Assembly (NCBI RefSeq): GCF_026107415.2
Contig: NZ_JAPCHX010000005.1
Span: forward strand, 310,001-374,000
Direction of reading: 5' to 3'
Origin: Microbacterium sp. MPKO10
GTDB lineage: Bacteria; Actinomycetota; Actinomycetes; Actinomycetales; Microbacteriaceae
Length of the DNA stretch: 64,000 bases
Every line of letters starts with the position of its first letter. Position 1 is the first letter of the stretch. A model generated the notes under the pieces. The model worked only from the letters and a program-made list of their open reading frames with translations, had not been told where the DNA came from and ran no database searches. The position numbers were made by a program, and so were the translations under genes. Positions 8,717-18,070 of the stretch are shown here, in pieces.

Positions 8717-10168
8717 ATGCTCGACGCGATCGTCGTCGGTTCCGGCCCGAATGGCCTCGCTGCCGCCGTCACTCTCGCCCGCGCTGGCCTGAGCGTCCGC
8801 CTCTACGAACGATCATCCCGTCTCGGCGGCGGGGCGCAGACCGCTGAGCTGACCGAACCGGGCTTTCACCACGACGTCTGCTCCGCCGTGCACCCGATGG
8901 CCTACGCGTCCGAGTTCTTCCAACGCTTCGGCCTCGCCGACCGTCTCGAGTTCATTACCCCGCAGATCTCATACGCACACCCGCTCAGCCCGACGCACGC
9001 GGCCCTCGCCTGGCGCGACCTCGAGCGCACGGCCGAAGGGCTCGGGCGCGACGCCGGCGCATGGCGCGCTTTGCTGCGGCCACTTCTCAACAGCCTCGAT
9101 GCGATCTCGGATGCGGTGTCGCATCCGCTGCTGCGCGTGCCGCGGCATCCGGTGTCTCTCGCCCGTTTCGCCGCCCGCGCCCTCGAGCAGGGTTCACCGC
9201 TGTGGAACACCGCGTGGCACACAGACGATGCGCCCGCGCTGCTCTCGGGAGTGATCGCGCATTCGATCCGTTCGATGCCGAACATCGCCCCCACCGCCGC
9301 GGGCCTCGTCCTGGCTGTGAACGCGCACTCGGGTGGCTGGCCCTTCCCCGTCGGCGGCAGCCAGGCGATCACCGACTCGCTCGTCACTGATGCCGTCAGC
9401 CACGGCGTCGAGTTCGTGACCGAGCATCAGGTGAGCTCGCTCGATGCGCTGCCACCTGCCCGTGCCGTCATCATGGACACCGGCGTCGCGGGCCTGAGCG
9501 AGGTCGCGGGTGACAGGATGCCACGGGCCTACGCACGCGCCCTCGAGAGGTTTCGACCGGGCGACGCCGCGGCCAAAGTGGACTTCGCCTTGGACGGGCC
9601 GATCCCCTGGACGAACCCGGATCTGGCGCGCACGGCAACGCTGCACCTGTGCGGCACGCGTGCGGACATCGCGCGAGCGGAGAACCAAGTGGCGCGCGGC
9701 AATCACGCCGACAACCCCTACGTCCTCCTGTCGCAGCCGAGCGTCTTCGATCCGACGCGCGCGCCCGCGGGGAAGCACGTCGTGTGGGCGTACACGCACG
9801 TGCCGAAGGGGTCGACGATCGATCAGACTGAGGCCGTGACCCGCCAGATCGAACGATTCGCGCCCGGCTTCCGCGAGCTGATCATCGCCTCGTCATCGCG
9901 TTCGGCGTCTGAGCTGCACGATCACAACCCGAACTATGTGGGCGGAGACATCGCGGCCGGCGCGATCACGTTGCGCCAGCTCGTCGCCCGCCCTGTGCTT
10001 TCCGCTGACCCCTGGCGCACGCCGATTCCCGGCGTGTACCTGTGCTCGGCTGCCACCCCGCCGGGGCCGGGCGTACACGGTCTCGGCGGCTGGCGAGCAG
10101 CGCAATCGGCCCTCCGCAATGAGTTCGGCATCCGCCGCGAGGTGGATCTGGCTCCCAGGGCTCGGTGA
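8717..10168 (+). CDS. phytoene dehydrogenase-like FAD-dependent oxidoreductase
   Basis: A 483-residue flavoprotein. The N-terminal dinucleotide fold is IVVGSGPNGLAAAVTLARAG followed by YERSSRLGGGAQT, and the C-terminal FAD contact is GPGVHGLGGWRAA, as in CrtI-like NAD(P)/FAD oxidoreductases. The ATG is supported by GAGGGAGG six bases upstream; a GTG seven codons earlier lacks such a site. Actinobacteria carry many members outside carotenoid clusters, and no other carotenoid gene is nearby, so the substrate is unknown. It is divergent from the ROK gene and shares its upstream region. Confidence 0.82.
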   Translation: MLDAIVVGSGPNGLAAAVTLARAGLSVRLYERSSRLGGGAQTAELTEPGFHHDVCSAVHPMAYASEFFQRFGLADRLEFITPQISYAHPLSPTHAALAWRDLERTAEGLGRDAGAWRALLRPLLNSLDAISDAVSHPLLRVPRHPVSLARFAARALEQGSPLWNTAWHTDDAPALLSGVIAHSIRSMPNIAPTAAGLVLAVNAHSGGWPFPVGGSQAITDSLVTDAVSHGVEFVTEHQVSSLDALPPARAVIMDTGVAGLSEVAGDRMPRAYARALERFRPGDAAAKVDFALDGPIPWTNPDLARTATLHLCGTRADIARAENQVARGNHADNPYVLLSQPSVFDPTRAPAGKHVVWAYTHVPKGSTIDQTEAVTRQIERFAPGFRELIIASSSRSASELHDHNPNYVGGDIAAGAITLRQLVARPVLSADPWRTPIPGVYLCSAATPPGPGVHGLGGWRAAQSALRNEFGIRREVDLAPRAR

Positions 10169-10282
10169 CGGCGATCACCGGAACGACGTCGAACTCTCTC
10201 ACGACGCCAATATCCGCCGCACGGATGACGCGTCCGCGCCTCAAGATACGTAACGTGAGAGACGCAAGAAGAAAGGGGAATC

Positions 10283-11113
10283 GTGCAGCCGACTCCAGAA
10301 GATCTGCCGATGTCCGGTGACCAGACGGGCCCTGACCCGTCAGCCCAGCCGCCGTCCTCACACGCCGCGCTTTCCATCCGCGGCCTCGTCAAAACGTTTG
10401 GGGCGAAGACGGCAGTCGCGGGCATCGACCTCGACGTCCCCGCCGGGTCGTTCTACGGTCTCGTCGGTCCGAACGGCGCAGGCAAGACGACGACACTGTC
10501 GATGGCGACGGGCCTGCTGCGGCCGGACGCCGGCATAATCAGCATCCATGGTGTTGATGTCTGGCAGAACCTCGTCGACGCCAAGCGGCTCGTCGGGGTG
10601 CTCTCCGACGGCGTCGCTCTCTTCGACAGACTCACGGGTGAGCAGCTTGTCACGTACGCGGGGATGCTGTGCGGTCTCGATCGCGCCAATGCCGTCGAGC
10701 GCGCGGGCGATCTGCTCACGATGCTCGACCTCACGTCCGCAGGCGGCACGCTCGTCGTCGACTATTCAGCGGGGATGACCAAGAAGATCGCGCTCGCGTG
10801 CGCCCTCGTGCACGCTCCCCGGCTGCTCGTGCTGGATGAGCCCTTCGAGTCGGTTGACCCGGTCTCTGCCGCGAACATCCGTGACATTCTCGCCGGGTAC
10901 GCGCGCGGCGGCGGCACCGTCATCGTCTCGAGCCATTCCATGGACCTGGTGCAGCGCATGTGCGACCACGTGGCGATCGTCTCGCAGGGCAGCATCGTCG
11001 CGGCGGGCACTGTCGATGAGGTCCGGGCCGGATCGACGCTGGAAGACCGTTTCGTCGAGCTTGTCGGTGGGCGGAGGCACGCGGAAGGGCCGTCATGGTT
11101 GCAGTCCTCGTAA
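10283..11113 (+). CDS. ABC transporter ATP-binding protein (exporter type)
   Basis: A 276-residue ATPase. Walker A is GPNGAGKTT, Walker B LLVLDEPFESVDP, and the switch His lies in IVSSHSMDLV. The signature motif is degenerate: YSAGMTKK replaces LSGGQ. An N-terminal Pro/Ser-rich extension of about 30 residues precedes the domain. The GTG start follows GAAAGGGG by four bases. It overlaps the next gene by 19 bases, so the two form a two-component ABC system of the CcmA/YhaQ-like exporter class. The substrate is unknown; the neighbouring kinases could regulate it, but that is speculation. Confidence 0.85.
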   Translation: MQPTPEDLPMSGDQTGPDPSAQPPSSHAALSIRGLVKTFGAKTAVAGIDLDVPAGSFYGLVGPNGAGKTTTLSMATGLLRPDAGIISIHGVDVWQNLVDAKRLVGVLSDGVALFDRLTGEQLVTYAGMLCGLDRANAVERAGDLLTMLDLTSAGGTLVVDYSAGMTKKIALACALVHAPRLLVLDEPFESVDPVSAANIRDILAGYARGGGTVIVSSHSMDLVQRMCDHVAIVSQGSIVAAGTVDEVRAGSTLEDRFVELVGGRRHAEGPSWLQSS

Positions 11114-12663
11114 GCCTCCGCTTCCGTTCCCTGTGGAATTCGCTGCAACACAATCCGTGGCAGCTGGTCGGCGCCATCGTCGGCGCCCTCTATGGGCTCG
11201 GGATGCTGGCGCTCGCTGTCGTCGGATTCGCGCTGCTCAGCGTCGCGCCCCTCGACCTCCAGCGCGCCGTGATCGTGGGCGCAGGCTCTGTTCTGATTCT
11301 CGGGTGGGTCATCGCCCCCTTGGTGATGGTCGGGGCAGACCAGACTCTTGATCCCATCAAGCTGTCCCCCTTCCCGATCTCGCGCAACTCGCTGTTTGTC
11401 TCTCTGACGGCGAGCGGGGTACTCGGCATTCCGGGCATCGTCACGACGCTCGCGGCGCTGGCATCGGTGATCGTGTGGTGGCGGCATCCCCTGGCCCTCA
11501 TCGTCGCGCTCGTGTGCGCAGCAATCGGAGTTCTCACGTGTGTGACAGCCTCGCGAGCGTTCATGTCTCTCTCGTCCGGCGTCAGCTCGGGTCGCCGCTA
11601 TCGTGAGCTCACGGGCATCCTGGTGCTCATCCCGGTGATGCTGTTGGGGCCGATCATCATTGCGGTCTCAGACGGTGCCCGCTCCATCGCCGGTGTGCTG
11701 CCCGCTGTCACGGGCGTGCTCGGCTGGACGCCGCTCGGGGCCGCGTGGGCCGTCCCTGGCGATGTCGCTGCCGGTGCCTGGGTCGCTGCGGCAGCACGCC
11801 TACTCATCGCTCTCGCAACGCTCGCCGTGTGCATCGCGGTGTGGCGCCGCGGCTTAGACCGGATGCTGTCAAGCCCTCTGCGCTCGAACTCATCGACGAC
11901 GACTCGCAGCGGTCTCGGCATGTTCAGCCGGGTCTCCGATTCCCCGACCGGCGCGGTGATGGCACGATCGCTCACGTACTGGATGCGCGACCCCCGCTAT
12001 GCTCAGCAGCTGATCATCCTGCCCCTGCTCGTCGTTCTCATGAGCTTCTACAGCTTCACCGGCGACGGCAATTCCATCATGCCGACGATGGGCGTCATCC
12101 TCGCCGCCTACTTCCTCTCCTCGGGCGTGTATGCCGATGTCGCCTACGATGGCACAGCCTTTGCCCTCCACCTGACCACGGGTGTTCGCGGCATCGCGGA
12201 TCGGGCAGGGCGTGCCCTTGCTGTCGCGTCATTCGGTGTGCCGCTGATCATCGTGCTGACCGTCGCTGTCGTTGCCATCACCGGTGACGTGGCGTCGCTT
12301 CCTGGCACACTCGGGGTGACGATCGGCATTGCCCTCGCGAGCCTGGGCGCCGCGAGCGTGACTTCCGCGCTCATCGTGTTCCCCGTGGCGAAGGCCGGGG
12401 AGAATCCGTTCAAGTCGCAGCCGGGCGCTGCCCTCCCCTCGACACTCGCGATGCTCGGAACCTTCGGCGCCGCGACGATCCTGGCACTGCCGGTGGGGAT
12501 CCTCGCGATCACGACGATCGTCACCGGCAGCGCGCTTCTCGGTTGGATCACCCTCATCGTCGGTGTCGTCGTCGGTGCGGCCGAGCTCGTGCTCGGCATC
12601 GTCGTCGGCGGCAAGGTCTACGACCGGCGTGGCCCTGAGCTCCTGATGCGGCTGCGCAGCTAG
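11095..12663 (+). CDS. ABC transporter membrane protein
   Basis: A 522-residue polytopic membrane protein with about 12 hydrophobic segments arranged in two halves, separated by a hydrophilic middle region around SSPLRSNSSTTTRSGLG. It is the membrane partner of the ATPase it overlaps. It resembles the large ABC-2-like permeases of actinobacterial two-gene exporters, but no specific family motif is visible. A 19-bp duplication and the leaderless promoter of the first kinase gene follow its stop codon. Confidence 0.75.
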   Translation: MVAVLVSLRFRSLWNSLQHNPWQLVGAIVGALYGLGMLALAVVGFALLSVAPLDLQRAVIVGAGSVLILGWVIAPLVMVGADQTLDPIKLSPFPISRNSLFVSLTASGVLGIPGIVTTLAALASVIVWWRHPLALIVALVCAAIGVLTCVTASRAFMSLSSGVSSGRRYRELTGILVLIPVMLLGPIIIAVSDGARSIAGVLPAVTGVLGWTPLGAAWAVPGDVAAGAWVAAAARLLIALATLAVCIAVWRRGLDRMLSSPLRSNSSTTTRSGLGMFSRVSDSPTGAVMARSLTYWMRDPRYAQQLIILPLLVVLMSFYSFTGDGNSIMPTMGVILAAYFLSSGVYADVAYDGTAFALHLTTGVRGIADRAGRALAVASFGVPLIIVLTVAVVAITGDVASLPGTLGVTIGIALASLGAASVTSALIVFPVAKAGENPFKSQPGAALPSTLAMLGTFGAATILALPVGILAITTIVTGSALLGWITLIVGVVVGAAELVLGIVVGGKVYDRRGPELLMRLRS

Positions 12664-12684
12664 CAGCATCCTGAACGTTCATGG

Positions 12685-12722
12685 GCGTCCCGGGCTTCCG
12701 TGAGCGTCCCGGGCCTCCTTTA
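12685..12722. repeat. 19-bp tandem duplication after a stop codon
   Basis: Two units that start GCGTCCCGGGC lie end to end, 22 bases after the stop of the ABC permease. The second unit runs into the -10 box of the kinase gene. Confidence 0.7.
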
Positions 12723-12726
12723 GGAT
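12721..12726 (+). promoter_or_regulatory. -10 box of a leaderless promoter (kinase 1)
   Basis: TAGGAT lies six bases before the ATG, so transcription would begin at or next to the start codon. No Shine-Dalgarno sequence is present. The paralogous kinase gene has the identical arrangement. Confidence 0.65.
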
Positions 12727-12732
12727 CAGAGC

Positions 12733-14361
12733 ATGGGTTCGCCACCACAGATCGACGGTTTCACCACGGTGAAGCTCCTGGGCACGGGCGGGTTCTCGGA
12801 CGTCTACTTGTGCCAGCAGGATCACCCCAGCCGCCTCGTCGCGATCAAGGTCCTCAGCCGCGCCACGCTCTCAGATCACCTGCGGCGTCAGTTCACGGCA
12901 GAGGCGAACCTCATGGCTCGGGTGTCGACGCATCCGTCGATCGCGACGGTCTATGCGGCGGGGGCGGATGCTGCCGAGCAGCCCTATCTCGTCATGGAGT
13001 ACTGCCCGGGCGGCAGCCTCGGCTCCCGGTACCGCCATGACCGCTTCTCGGCGCGTGAGGTTCTGCACATCGGCGTCCGCTTGGCGTCGGCTCTCGAGAC
13101 GGCACACCGTGCGGGCATTGTGCACCGTGACGTCAAACCGGCGAACGTGCTGATCAACGACTATGGCTCAGCGCTCCTGACCGATTTCGGCATTTCGGCG
13201 ATCCTCGATGAGTTCCCCGACGCCACGCGCATGCGCGAGGAGGCCTATGCGACGCGGTCCCCGATCGATGCCACGCCGGAGTCGCTCGGGCTCAGCATCC
13301 CGTGGTCGGCGCCTGAGACCTTCGACGACGAGCCGCATGTGGACGCGCGCAGCGATGTGTTCTCGCTCGCCGCGACGCTCTTCTCGCTGCTGGCCAACCG
13401 CACCCCGTTTGAACGCCCCGGTGCGGCGAATGGTGCCGCTCGGCTCATGGCGCGTATTCAGGCCGGCGCACTCGAGCCGCTGAACGATCCCGATGTGCCG
13501 GATGCTCTCACCGAAGCGCTCCTGACGGGGCTCGCGCACGACCCGGCGCATCGATTCCAGACGGCACTCGCGTTTGCCGAACGGCTGCAGAACGTTCAGA
13601 CCTCCCTCGGTCTTCCGCCGACCCCCATCGAGACGACGTCAGACGAGACGGCCGAGTCGGGCACGGTGACGCGTCTGCGCACGGAGCTGCCCACTCCCGT
13701 TCCCGACGACACGACATCGGATGCTGCCCCGCCCCCGCGCCGCTCGCGTGCTCTCATCATCGTCTCGAGCGTGGCCGCTGCAGCGCTCATCGCCCTCGCG
13801 GCGGTCGTCGGCGTTCCGATCGCAACCTCCCTGTGGGCTGCCGACCCGACTCCGGGGCCGACGACTCCGCACCCACCGCCCTCGTCCGACGGCGACGAGA
13901 CTGCAACGCCCGGCCCTGACACGACCACAGCGGCGGATGACGGCCTGCCGCCGTTTCTCGACGACTTCGGCGTCACGGTCGACGGAGACGATGTGACGCT
14001 CGACTTCCCCTCTGCCCAGGCTCCGCCGGAAGAGTTCACGGCTCGGGTCGTCTCGACCGGTGACAGCGATACCGTTGTCGGGCCTGAAAGCACGGTGTCG
14101 TTCAGCTACATCACGAGCGAATGGCTCTATGACCAGCAGACCACGGCGACGTTTCCTGCGGTCGGAGAATCTCCTGGTTCCCCCGCGACGACACCGGAGC
14201 TCGCCGTGGGAATCGGAAACGACGTCGATCTGATGGGGCTCCCGGTCGGCACCGTCATCGTCACAGCTGCTCCGGCCGGCATGTTCCTCTTTGTCGGACC
14301 GTTCGACGAAGCCGAATTCGGCACGCAGATCGTCGTCATCCGCATCGATGCCGTGTCATAA
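12733..14361 (+). CDS. membrane Ser/Thr protein kinase with extracytoplasmic FKBP-like domain
   Basis: A 542-residue Hanks-type kinase. Residues 8-270 are the kinase domain: Gly loop LGTGGFSDVY, Lys39 in VAIKVL, catalytic HRDVKPAN near 132-139 and LTDFGISAI near 150. A Pro/Thr-rich linker leads to one membrane helix (about 338-366). The outside part starts with a Pro/Thr/Asp-rich stalk, then a folded domain (about 405-542) containing PPEEFTARVV, VSFSYITSEWLYD and GLPVGTVIVTAAP. The order and spacing resemble a degenerate FKBP domain; this is an inference by eye. PASTA repeats, usual for PknB, are absent. The next gene is a paralogue with the same architecture, so the pair arose by tandem duplication. 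Confidence 0.9.
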   Translation: MGSPPQIDGFTTVKLLGTGGFSDVYLCQQDHPSRLVAIKVLSRATLSDHLRRQFTAEANLMARVSTHPSIATVYAAGADAAEQPYLVMEYCPGGSLGSRYRHDRFSAREVLHIGVRLASALETAHRAGIVHRDVKPANVLINDYGSALLTDFGISAILDEFPDATRMREEAYATRSPIDATPESLGLSIPWSAPETFDDEPHVDARSDVFSLAATLFSLLANRTPFERPGAANGAARLMARIQAGALEPLNDPDVPDALTEALLTGLAHDPAHRFQTALAFAERLQNVQTSLGLPPTPIETTSDETAESGTVTRLRTELPTPVPDDTTSDAAPPPRRSRALIIVSSVAAAALIALAAVVGVPIATSLWAADPTPGPTTPHPPPSSDGDETATPGPDTTTAADDGLPPFLDDFGVTVDGDDVTLDFPSAQAPPEEFTARVVSTGDSDTVVGPESTVSFSYITSEWLYDQQTTATFPAVGESPGSPATTPELAVGIGNDVDLMGLPVGTVIVTAAPAGMFLFVGPFDEAEFGTQIVVIRIDAVS

Positions 14362-14510
14362 CGCGCTGAACCACCGGGGGGTCCTCACGGGGTGAGCGGC
14401 AGACGGATTCACGGCGAGAGTTCCGGAGCGCGGGCACATTTGGCGTTGTCGACGTTGCCTCACACAGGGCTGTCTGTGCGGGCCCGCTCCCGACGGGCAG
14501 CCGTCTCATT

Positions 14511-14516
14511 TAGGAT
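14511..14516 (+). promoter_or_regulatory. -10 box of a leaderless promoter (kinase 2)
   Basis: TAGGAT lies six bases before the ATG within the same TTTAGGATC context as for the first kinase, so each paralogue has its own leaderless promoter. Confidence 0.65.
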
Positions 14517-14522
14517 CGGGGC

Positions 14523-16166
14523 ATGGGCTCCCCACCACTGATCGATGGCTACAGCTACGTCAAGCTGCTCGGCACCGGTGGATACTCGGATGTCTACCTG
14601 TACCACCAGCAGCTTCCCAACCGCTTCGTCGCCATCAAGGTGCTGCGCACCGATGCCCTCAGCGAGGCGTTGCGCCGCCAGTTCACGGCGGAGGCCAATC
14701 TCATGGCCCGGGTCTCGTCGCACGCCGCGATCGGCACAATCTACGCGGCCGGTGTGGATGCTGGTGAGCAGCCGTATCTCGTCATGGAGTACTGCTCGGG
14801 CGGCAGTCTCGGCGCGCGTTTTCGCCACGCTCCGCTCGATGTCGCCGATGTGCTGCACATCGGCGTTCGCGTCGCCTCCGCACTCGAGAGTGCCCACCGT
14901 GCCGGCGTTGTGCATCGCGATGTGAAGCCGGCAAACGTTCTGATCAACGACTACGGGGCTGCCGTCCTCACCGATTTCGGTATCTCGGCCATTGCCGACG
15001 GCTTTCCCGAGGCTACGCGTATGCGCGAACAGGCATACGCTACGCAATCCACTGTTGACAACAATGCGAGCTCGCTCGGAATGAGCATCCCCTGGGCAGC
15101 GCCCGAGACCTTCGACGATGAGCCACGGGTCGACGTCCGGAGCGACGCGTTCTCTCTGGCCGCCACACTGTTCTCGTTGCTCGAGGGCCGCAGCCCCTTT
15201 GAGATTCCCGGCGGTTCCAATCGCGGTGCCCAACTGATCGCCCGCATCCAAAACGGCTCCATCACGCCGATGCAGCGCCCAGACCTTCCACCCGCCCTTG
15301 TCGAGGCCCTGATGATCGGTCTCAACCACAATCCGGCATACCGGTTTCCCACCGCCCTGGCTTTCGCAGAGCGTCTGCAGCAGCTGGAACGCGAGCTCGG
15401 CCTGGCGCCCACTCGCATCGAGGTGCCCACTGTCCCTGCCGCGGCGCAGACGAGCGGGCAGCAATTAACGCCGCACTCCGGGCAGCAGCCAGTGCAGCAC
15501 TCAGCGCCACAACAGGCCGGCTCCTTCCCCACCACGACGACTCCGCCGGCACAGGACCAGGCACTTATCGCCACCGTGACCCCCCGCACAGTCGTGCAAT
15601 CGCCACCGCGCCGCCGCAAGCGAATGGCGTGGATCATCGGCGGCGTCGTAGCGGGAGCCGCCGTGATCGCACTTGTCCTCACGTTGGGAATCCCGTTCAT
15701 CGGGCAGCTCTCGGCAGCATCCGCACCGACTCCGACGCCAACCGCCGATGAGAGCCAGAACTTGGTCGTCGATGAACTGGACGTCGAGTGGCGGAACGAC
15801 AGCTGGAACTTCACGATTCCAGAGGATCTCGCCCCACCGAGTCAACTCGAGGCTCGCATCCTCAAAAAGGGCGACAGCTCGACGACGATCACCGCTGAGA
15901 GCAAGGTCTTCTTCGGCTATGACGTCTCGACCTGGGATTTCGGTTGGGATCTTCGCTTCACTCCCGGCACGAACGAGGGCTTTGACACGGTCACCGTGAC
16001 TGGCCGCCAGCTTGAGAAGTTCATGGGAATCGACATGATCGGGATGCCGGTGGGCACCGTCGTGCTCGTCGCTGCTCCGCAGGGTTACTTCGCCCAGCAT
16101 TCCCCCATCGGCGACGCCACGATGCGCACGCAGATCGCCGTGATCCGCATCAATGCGCTGACCTGA
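14523..16166 (+). CDS. membrane Ser/Thr protein kinase with extracytoplasmic FKBP-like domain (paralogue)
   Basis: A 547-residue paralogue of the preceding kinase. Kinase motifs are intact: VAIKVL, HRDVKPANVL and LTDFGISAI. The linker is rich in Gln, His and Pro, with HSGQQP-like repeats. One membrane helix lies near 368-395. The ectodomain contains PPSQLEARIL, WDFGWDLRF and GMPVGTVVLVAAP, and ends with QIAVIRINALT, aligning with the first kinase and, more loosely, with FKBP folds. The kinase domains are much more similar than the linkers, while the ectodomains have diverged, which suggests different extracellular inputs feeding similar cytoplasmic targets. The clpP pair follows. Confidence 0.9.
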   Translation: MGSPPLIDGYSYVKLLGTGGYSDVYLYHQQLPNRFVAIKVLRTDALSEALRRQFTAEANLMARVSSHAAIGTIYAAGVDAGEQPYLVMEYCSGGSLGARFRHAPLDVADVLHIGVRVASALESAHRAGVVHRDVKPANVLINDYGAAVLTDFGISAIADGFPEATRMREQAYATQSTVDNNASSLGMSIPWAAPETFDDEPRVDVRSDAFSLAATLFSLLEGRSPFEIPGGSNRGAQLIARIQNGSITPMQRPDLPPALVEALMIGLNHNPAYRFPTALAFAERLQQLERELGLAPTRIEVPTVPAAAQTSGQQLTPHSGQQPVQHSAPQQAGSFPTTTTPPAQDQALIATVTPRTVVQSPPRRRKRMAWIIGGVVAGAAVIALVLTLGIPFIGQLSAASAPTPTPTADESQNLVVDELDVEWRNDSWNFTIPEDLAPPSQLEARILKKGDSSTTITAESKVFFGYDVSTWDFGWDLRFTPGTNEGFDTVTVTGRQLEKFMGIDMIGMPVGTVVLVAAPQGYFAQHSPIGDATMRTQIAVIRINALT

Positions 16167-16198
16167 GCACCCTCGCTTCTCGCCAGCCGACCGGCCAC

Positions 16199-16213
16199 TC
16201 TGCTCAGCGCAGA
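16199..16213. promoter_or_regulatory. palindromic operator candidate before the clpP pair
   Basis: TCTGCTCAGCGCAGA is a near-perfect palindrome located 56 bases before the first clpP start. A 13/15 identical site lies before the convergent ClgR/PopR-like regulator (18071-18085). ClgR/PopR-type regulators are known to control clp genes in actinobacteria. Confidence 0.6.
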
Positions 16214-16269
16214 TCTGCTGTGAGCGGCATCCGGTTCACTGTGTATGCCGTGTGACGCATGATCGATCC

Positions 16270-16881
16270 ATGGCAGACAACGATTCTTCCCCTCCGCTCT
16301 TCAACGACCGTATGCGCGAGCAGCTGCTGCATCGCCGCGTGCTCGTGCTCGACGGCGTTCTTGACGACGACAATGGGACGCTGCTGGCGAGCCAGCTGCT
16401 GCTCCTCGCCGCCGAGGACGCCTCGACAGACATCGCCCTATGGATCCACTCCCCGGGAGGCAGCGTTCCGTCGATGCTCGCGATCCGCGACATCATGCGA
16501 CTTGTGCCGTGCGATGTTTCGACGCTGGCTCTCGGGCTCGCGTGCAGCGCCGGGCAGTTTCTTCTGTCGGCAGGCACACCGGGCAAGCGCAGCGCACTGC
16601 CGCACGCGCGCATTCTGATGCATCAGGGCTCGGCAGGAATCGGTGGCACGGCCGTCGAGGTTGAGGTGCAAGCAGACGACCTGCGCTACACGCGCGACAC
16701 AGTGCTCGGTCTCATCGCTGAAGACACCGGGCAGCCGCTTACGCGCATCTTCGACGATTCGCTGCACGACCGCTGGTACAACGCGCAGCAGGCGCAGGAA
16801 TACGGGTTCATCGACCGCACGGTGTCGAGTTTCGACCAGGTCATGCCCGATCGCAGAAACCCGATCGGACTGGGGGTCTGA
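16270..16881 (+). CDS. clpP: ClpP-like serine protease, catalytically complete
   Basis: A 203-residue ClpP-family subunit that forms a cytoplasmic proteolytic chamber with Clp ATPases. The oxyanion motif HSPGGS is present, Ser93 lies in GLACSAGQF, His118 in ILMHQG, and an Asp near 163 in [10 protein letters not shown]. The triad is therefore complete. The ATG is used; a GTG six codons upstream at 16252 is an alternative. It is followed two bases later by a second clpP-like gene without the catalytic Ser. With the regulator facing them, the arrangement resembles the clpP3-clpP4-popR locus of Streptomyces; whether it is orthologous is not established here. Confidence 0.87.
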   Translation: MADNDSSPPLFNDRMREQLLHRRVLVLDGVLDDDNGTLLASQLLLLAAEDASTDIALWIHSPGGSVPSMLAIRDIMRLVPCDVSTLALGLACSAGQFLLSAGTPGKRSALPHARILMHQGSAGIGGTAVEVEVQADDLRYTRDTVLGLIAEDTGQPLTRIFDDSLHDRWYNAQQAQEYGFIDRTVSSFDQVMPDRRNPIGLGV

Positions 16882-16882
16882 C

Positions 16883-17491
16883 ATGAGCTCGTACACAATC
16901 CCGAACGTCGTAGCGCAGCATCCGCGCGGGGAGCGCATCATGGACGTCTACTCGAACCTGCTCACCGAGCGCATCGTGTATCTGGGAACACCGGTCGATG
17001 CGGGCGTCGCGAACACGATCATCGCGCAGCTGCTGCACCTCGAGTCCGAGAGCGCGGGTGAGCCGATCAATCTCTACATCAACTGCGAAGGCGGGGATCT
17101 CGCGTCGATGCTCGCTGTATACGACACGATGCAGTACGTGCAGTCACCCGTCGCGACCACGTGCGTCGGGCAGGCGATCGCTGCGGGAGCCATTCTGCTT
17201 GCGGCGGGGGCTCCGGGTCGCCGGGCCGTTCTGCCCCATACCCGCGTTGTGCTGCATCAGCCCGCTGCCGAGGGGCGCGGTGCGATTCCTGACCTCATCC
17301 TGCAGGCCGATGAGGTCGTGCGCATTCGCGCCGAAATCGAAGAGATCCTCAGCTCGCACACGGGGCAGAGCGTGCAGACGCTGCGCCAAGACACCGATCG
17401 TGATCGAGTGTTCACGGCGGCGCAAACGGTCGATTACGGGCTCGTCGACCAGGTGCTAGCCCGACGCGGGCAGGCGGATGCTGCGGCCTGA
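16883..17491 (+). CDS. ClpP-like subunit lacking the catalytic serine
   Basis: A 202-residue ClpP homologue. The fold is well preserved, with [22 protein letters not shown] (His125) and [20 protein letters not shown] (Asp170). However, the Ser of the canonical GQAASMGA is replaced: the sequence is GQAIAAGA with Ala100 at the Ser position, and the SPGG oxyanion motif is CEGG. It is predicted to be proteolytically inactive, like the ClpR subunits of plastids and cyanobacteria, and to assemble with the active neighbour. The gene starts 1 base after the upstream stop, so equimolar coupled expression is likely. Confidence 0.87.
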   Translation: MSSYTIPNVVAQHPRGERIMDVYSNLLTERIVYLGTPVDAGVANTIIAQLLHLESESAGEPINLYINCEGGDLASMLAVYDTMQYVQSPVATTCVGQAIAAGAILLAAGAPGRRAVLPHTRVVLHQPAAEGRGAIPDLILQADEVVRIRAEIEEILSSHTGQSVQTLRQDTDRDRVFTAAQTVDYGLVDQVLARRGQADAAA

Positions 17492-17499
17492 CGCTCGGC

Positions 17500-18030
17500 T
17501 CAGACAGCCATCAGCAGGGCGCCGCCGTCGCGCGAGCTGTTCTGCTGGTGCAGGTCGTCCGATACCTCGCTCGTCAGCTCGATGAGCGAGGTGTTGAGCG
17601 CGCCGGCGATCGCGGCGATCATCTCGCTCGACGGCTCCTTACGCCCTCGCTCCACTTCCGACAGGTACTGGGGCGAAACGCCAGCGGTCTGCGCGGTGTC
17701 GATGAGCTTCTCGCCCCGCTTGGTCCGATGGGCGCGAAATCGCCGTCCGAGCGCCTCGCGCCACAAAGCCTCGGGCTTGTGGCTCTCGCGACCGTATCCG
17801 TGGCCTCCAGCCTTCTGAGGCGTTGTCGACTGATGGTTCGATCCGCGCTGTTCAGACACACGTCGCTCCGGATTCGGCCGCGCCACTCCGGGTTGATCTG
17901 CCCCTGACCCCTCCGGTACCCATGCCGCAGTGCGCTGTCTGGGAGCCTGCGTGCCAGGCCTCGGGCGTTCGGCGCTTTCCCGCTGGGCTCGTCGCCGACG
18001 AGCATCCTGTATTTCCACGATCTCAGCCAT
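17500..18030 (-). CDS. XRE-family regulator, ClgR/PopR-like
   Basis: A 176-residue protein. Residues about 95-155 form an XRE helix-turn-helix with VSPQYLSEVERGRKEPSSEM, the recognition region typical of ClgR/PopR regulators of clp genes. The first 90 residues are an unusual polar, Arg/Gln/Pro-rich extension without recognisable domain. The C-terminus ends in hydrophobic small residues (GGALLMAV); in ClgR and PopR the C-terminus is a ClpP-dependent degron, so the same may hold here. It converges on the clpP pair with only eight bases between the stops and carries a similar palindrome before its own start. The start follows AGGGTGAAGC. Confidence 0.82.
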   Translation of the reverse strand: MAEIVEIQDARRRRAQRESAERPRPGTQAPRQRTAAWVPEGSGADQPGVARPNPERRVSEQRGSNHQSTTPQKAGGHGYGRESHKPEALWREALGRRFRAHRTKRGEKLIDTAQTAGVSPQYLSEVERGRKEPSSEMIAAIAGALNTSLIELTSEVSDDLHQQNSSRDGGALLMAV

Positions 18031-18035
18031 GCTTC

Positions 18036-18041
18036 ACCCTA
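18036..18041 (-). promoter_or_regulatory. -10-like TAGGGT close to the start of the XRE gene
   Basis: Read on the minus strand, TAGGGT lies five bases before the ATG. It could be a leaderless -10 box or, as AGGG, part of a ribosome-binding site. The two readings cannot be separated from sequence. Confidence 0.35.
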
Positions 18042-18070
18042 AATCGGGCACGCCGCGGCTGTCTCGCGAT

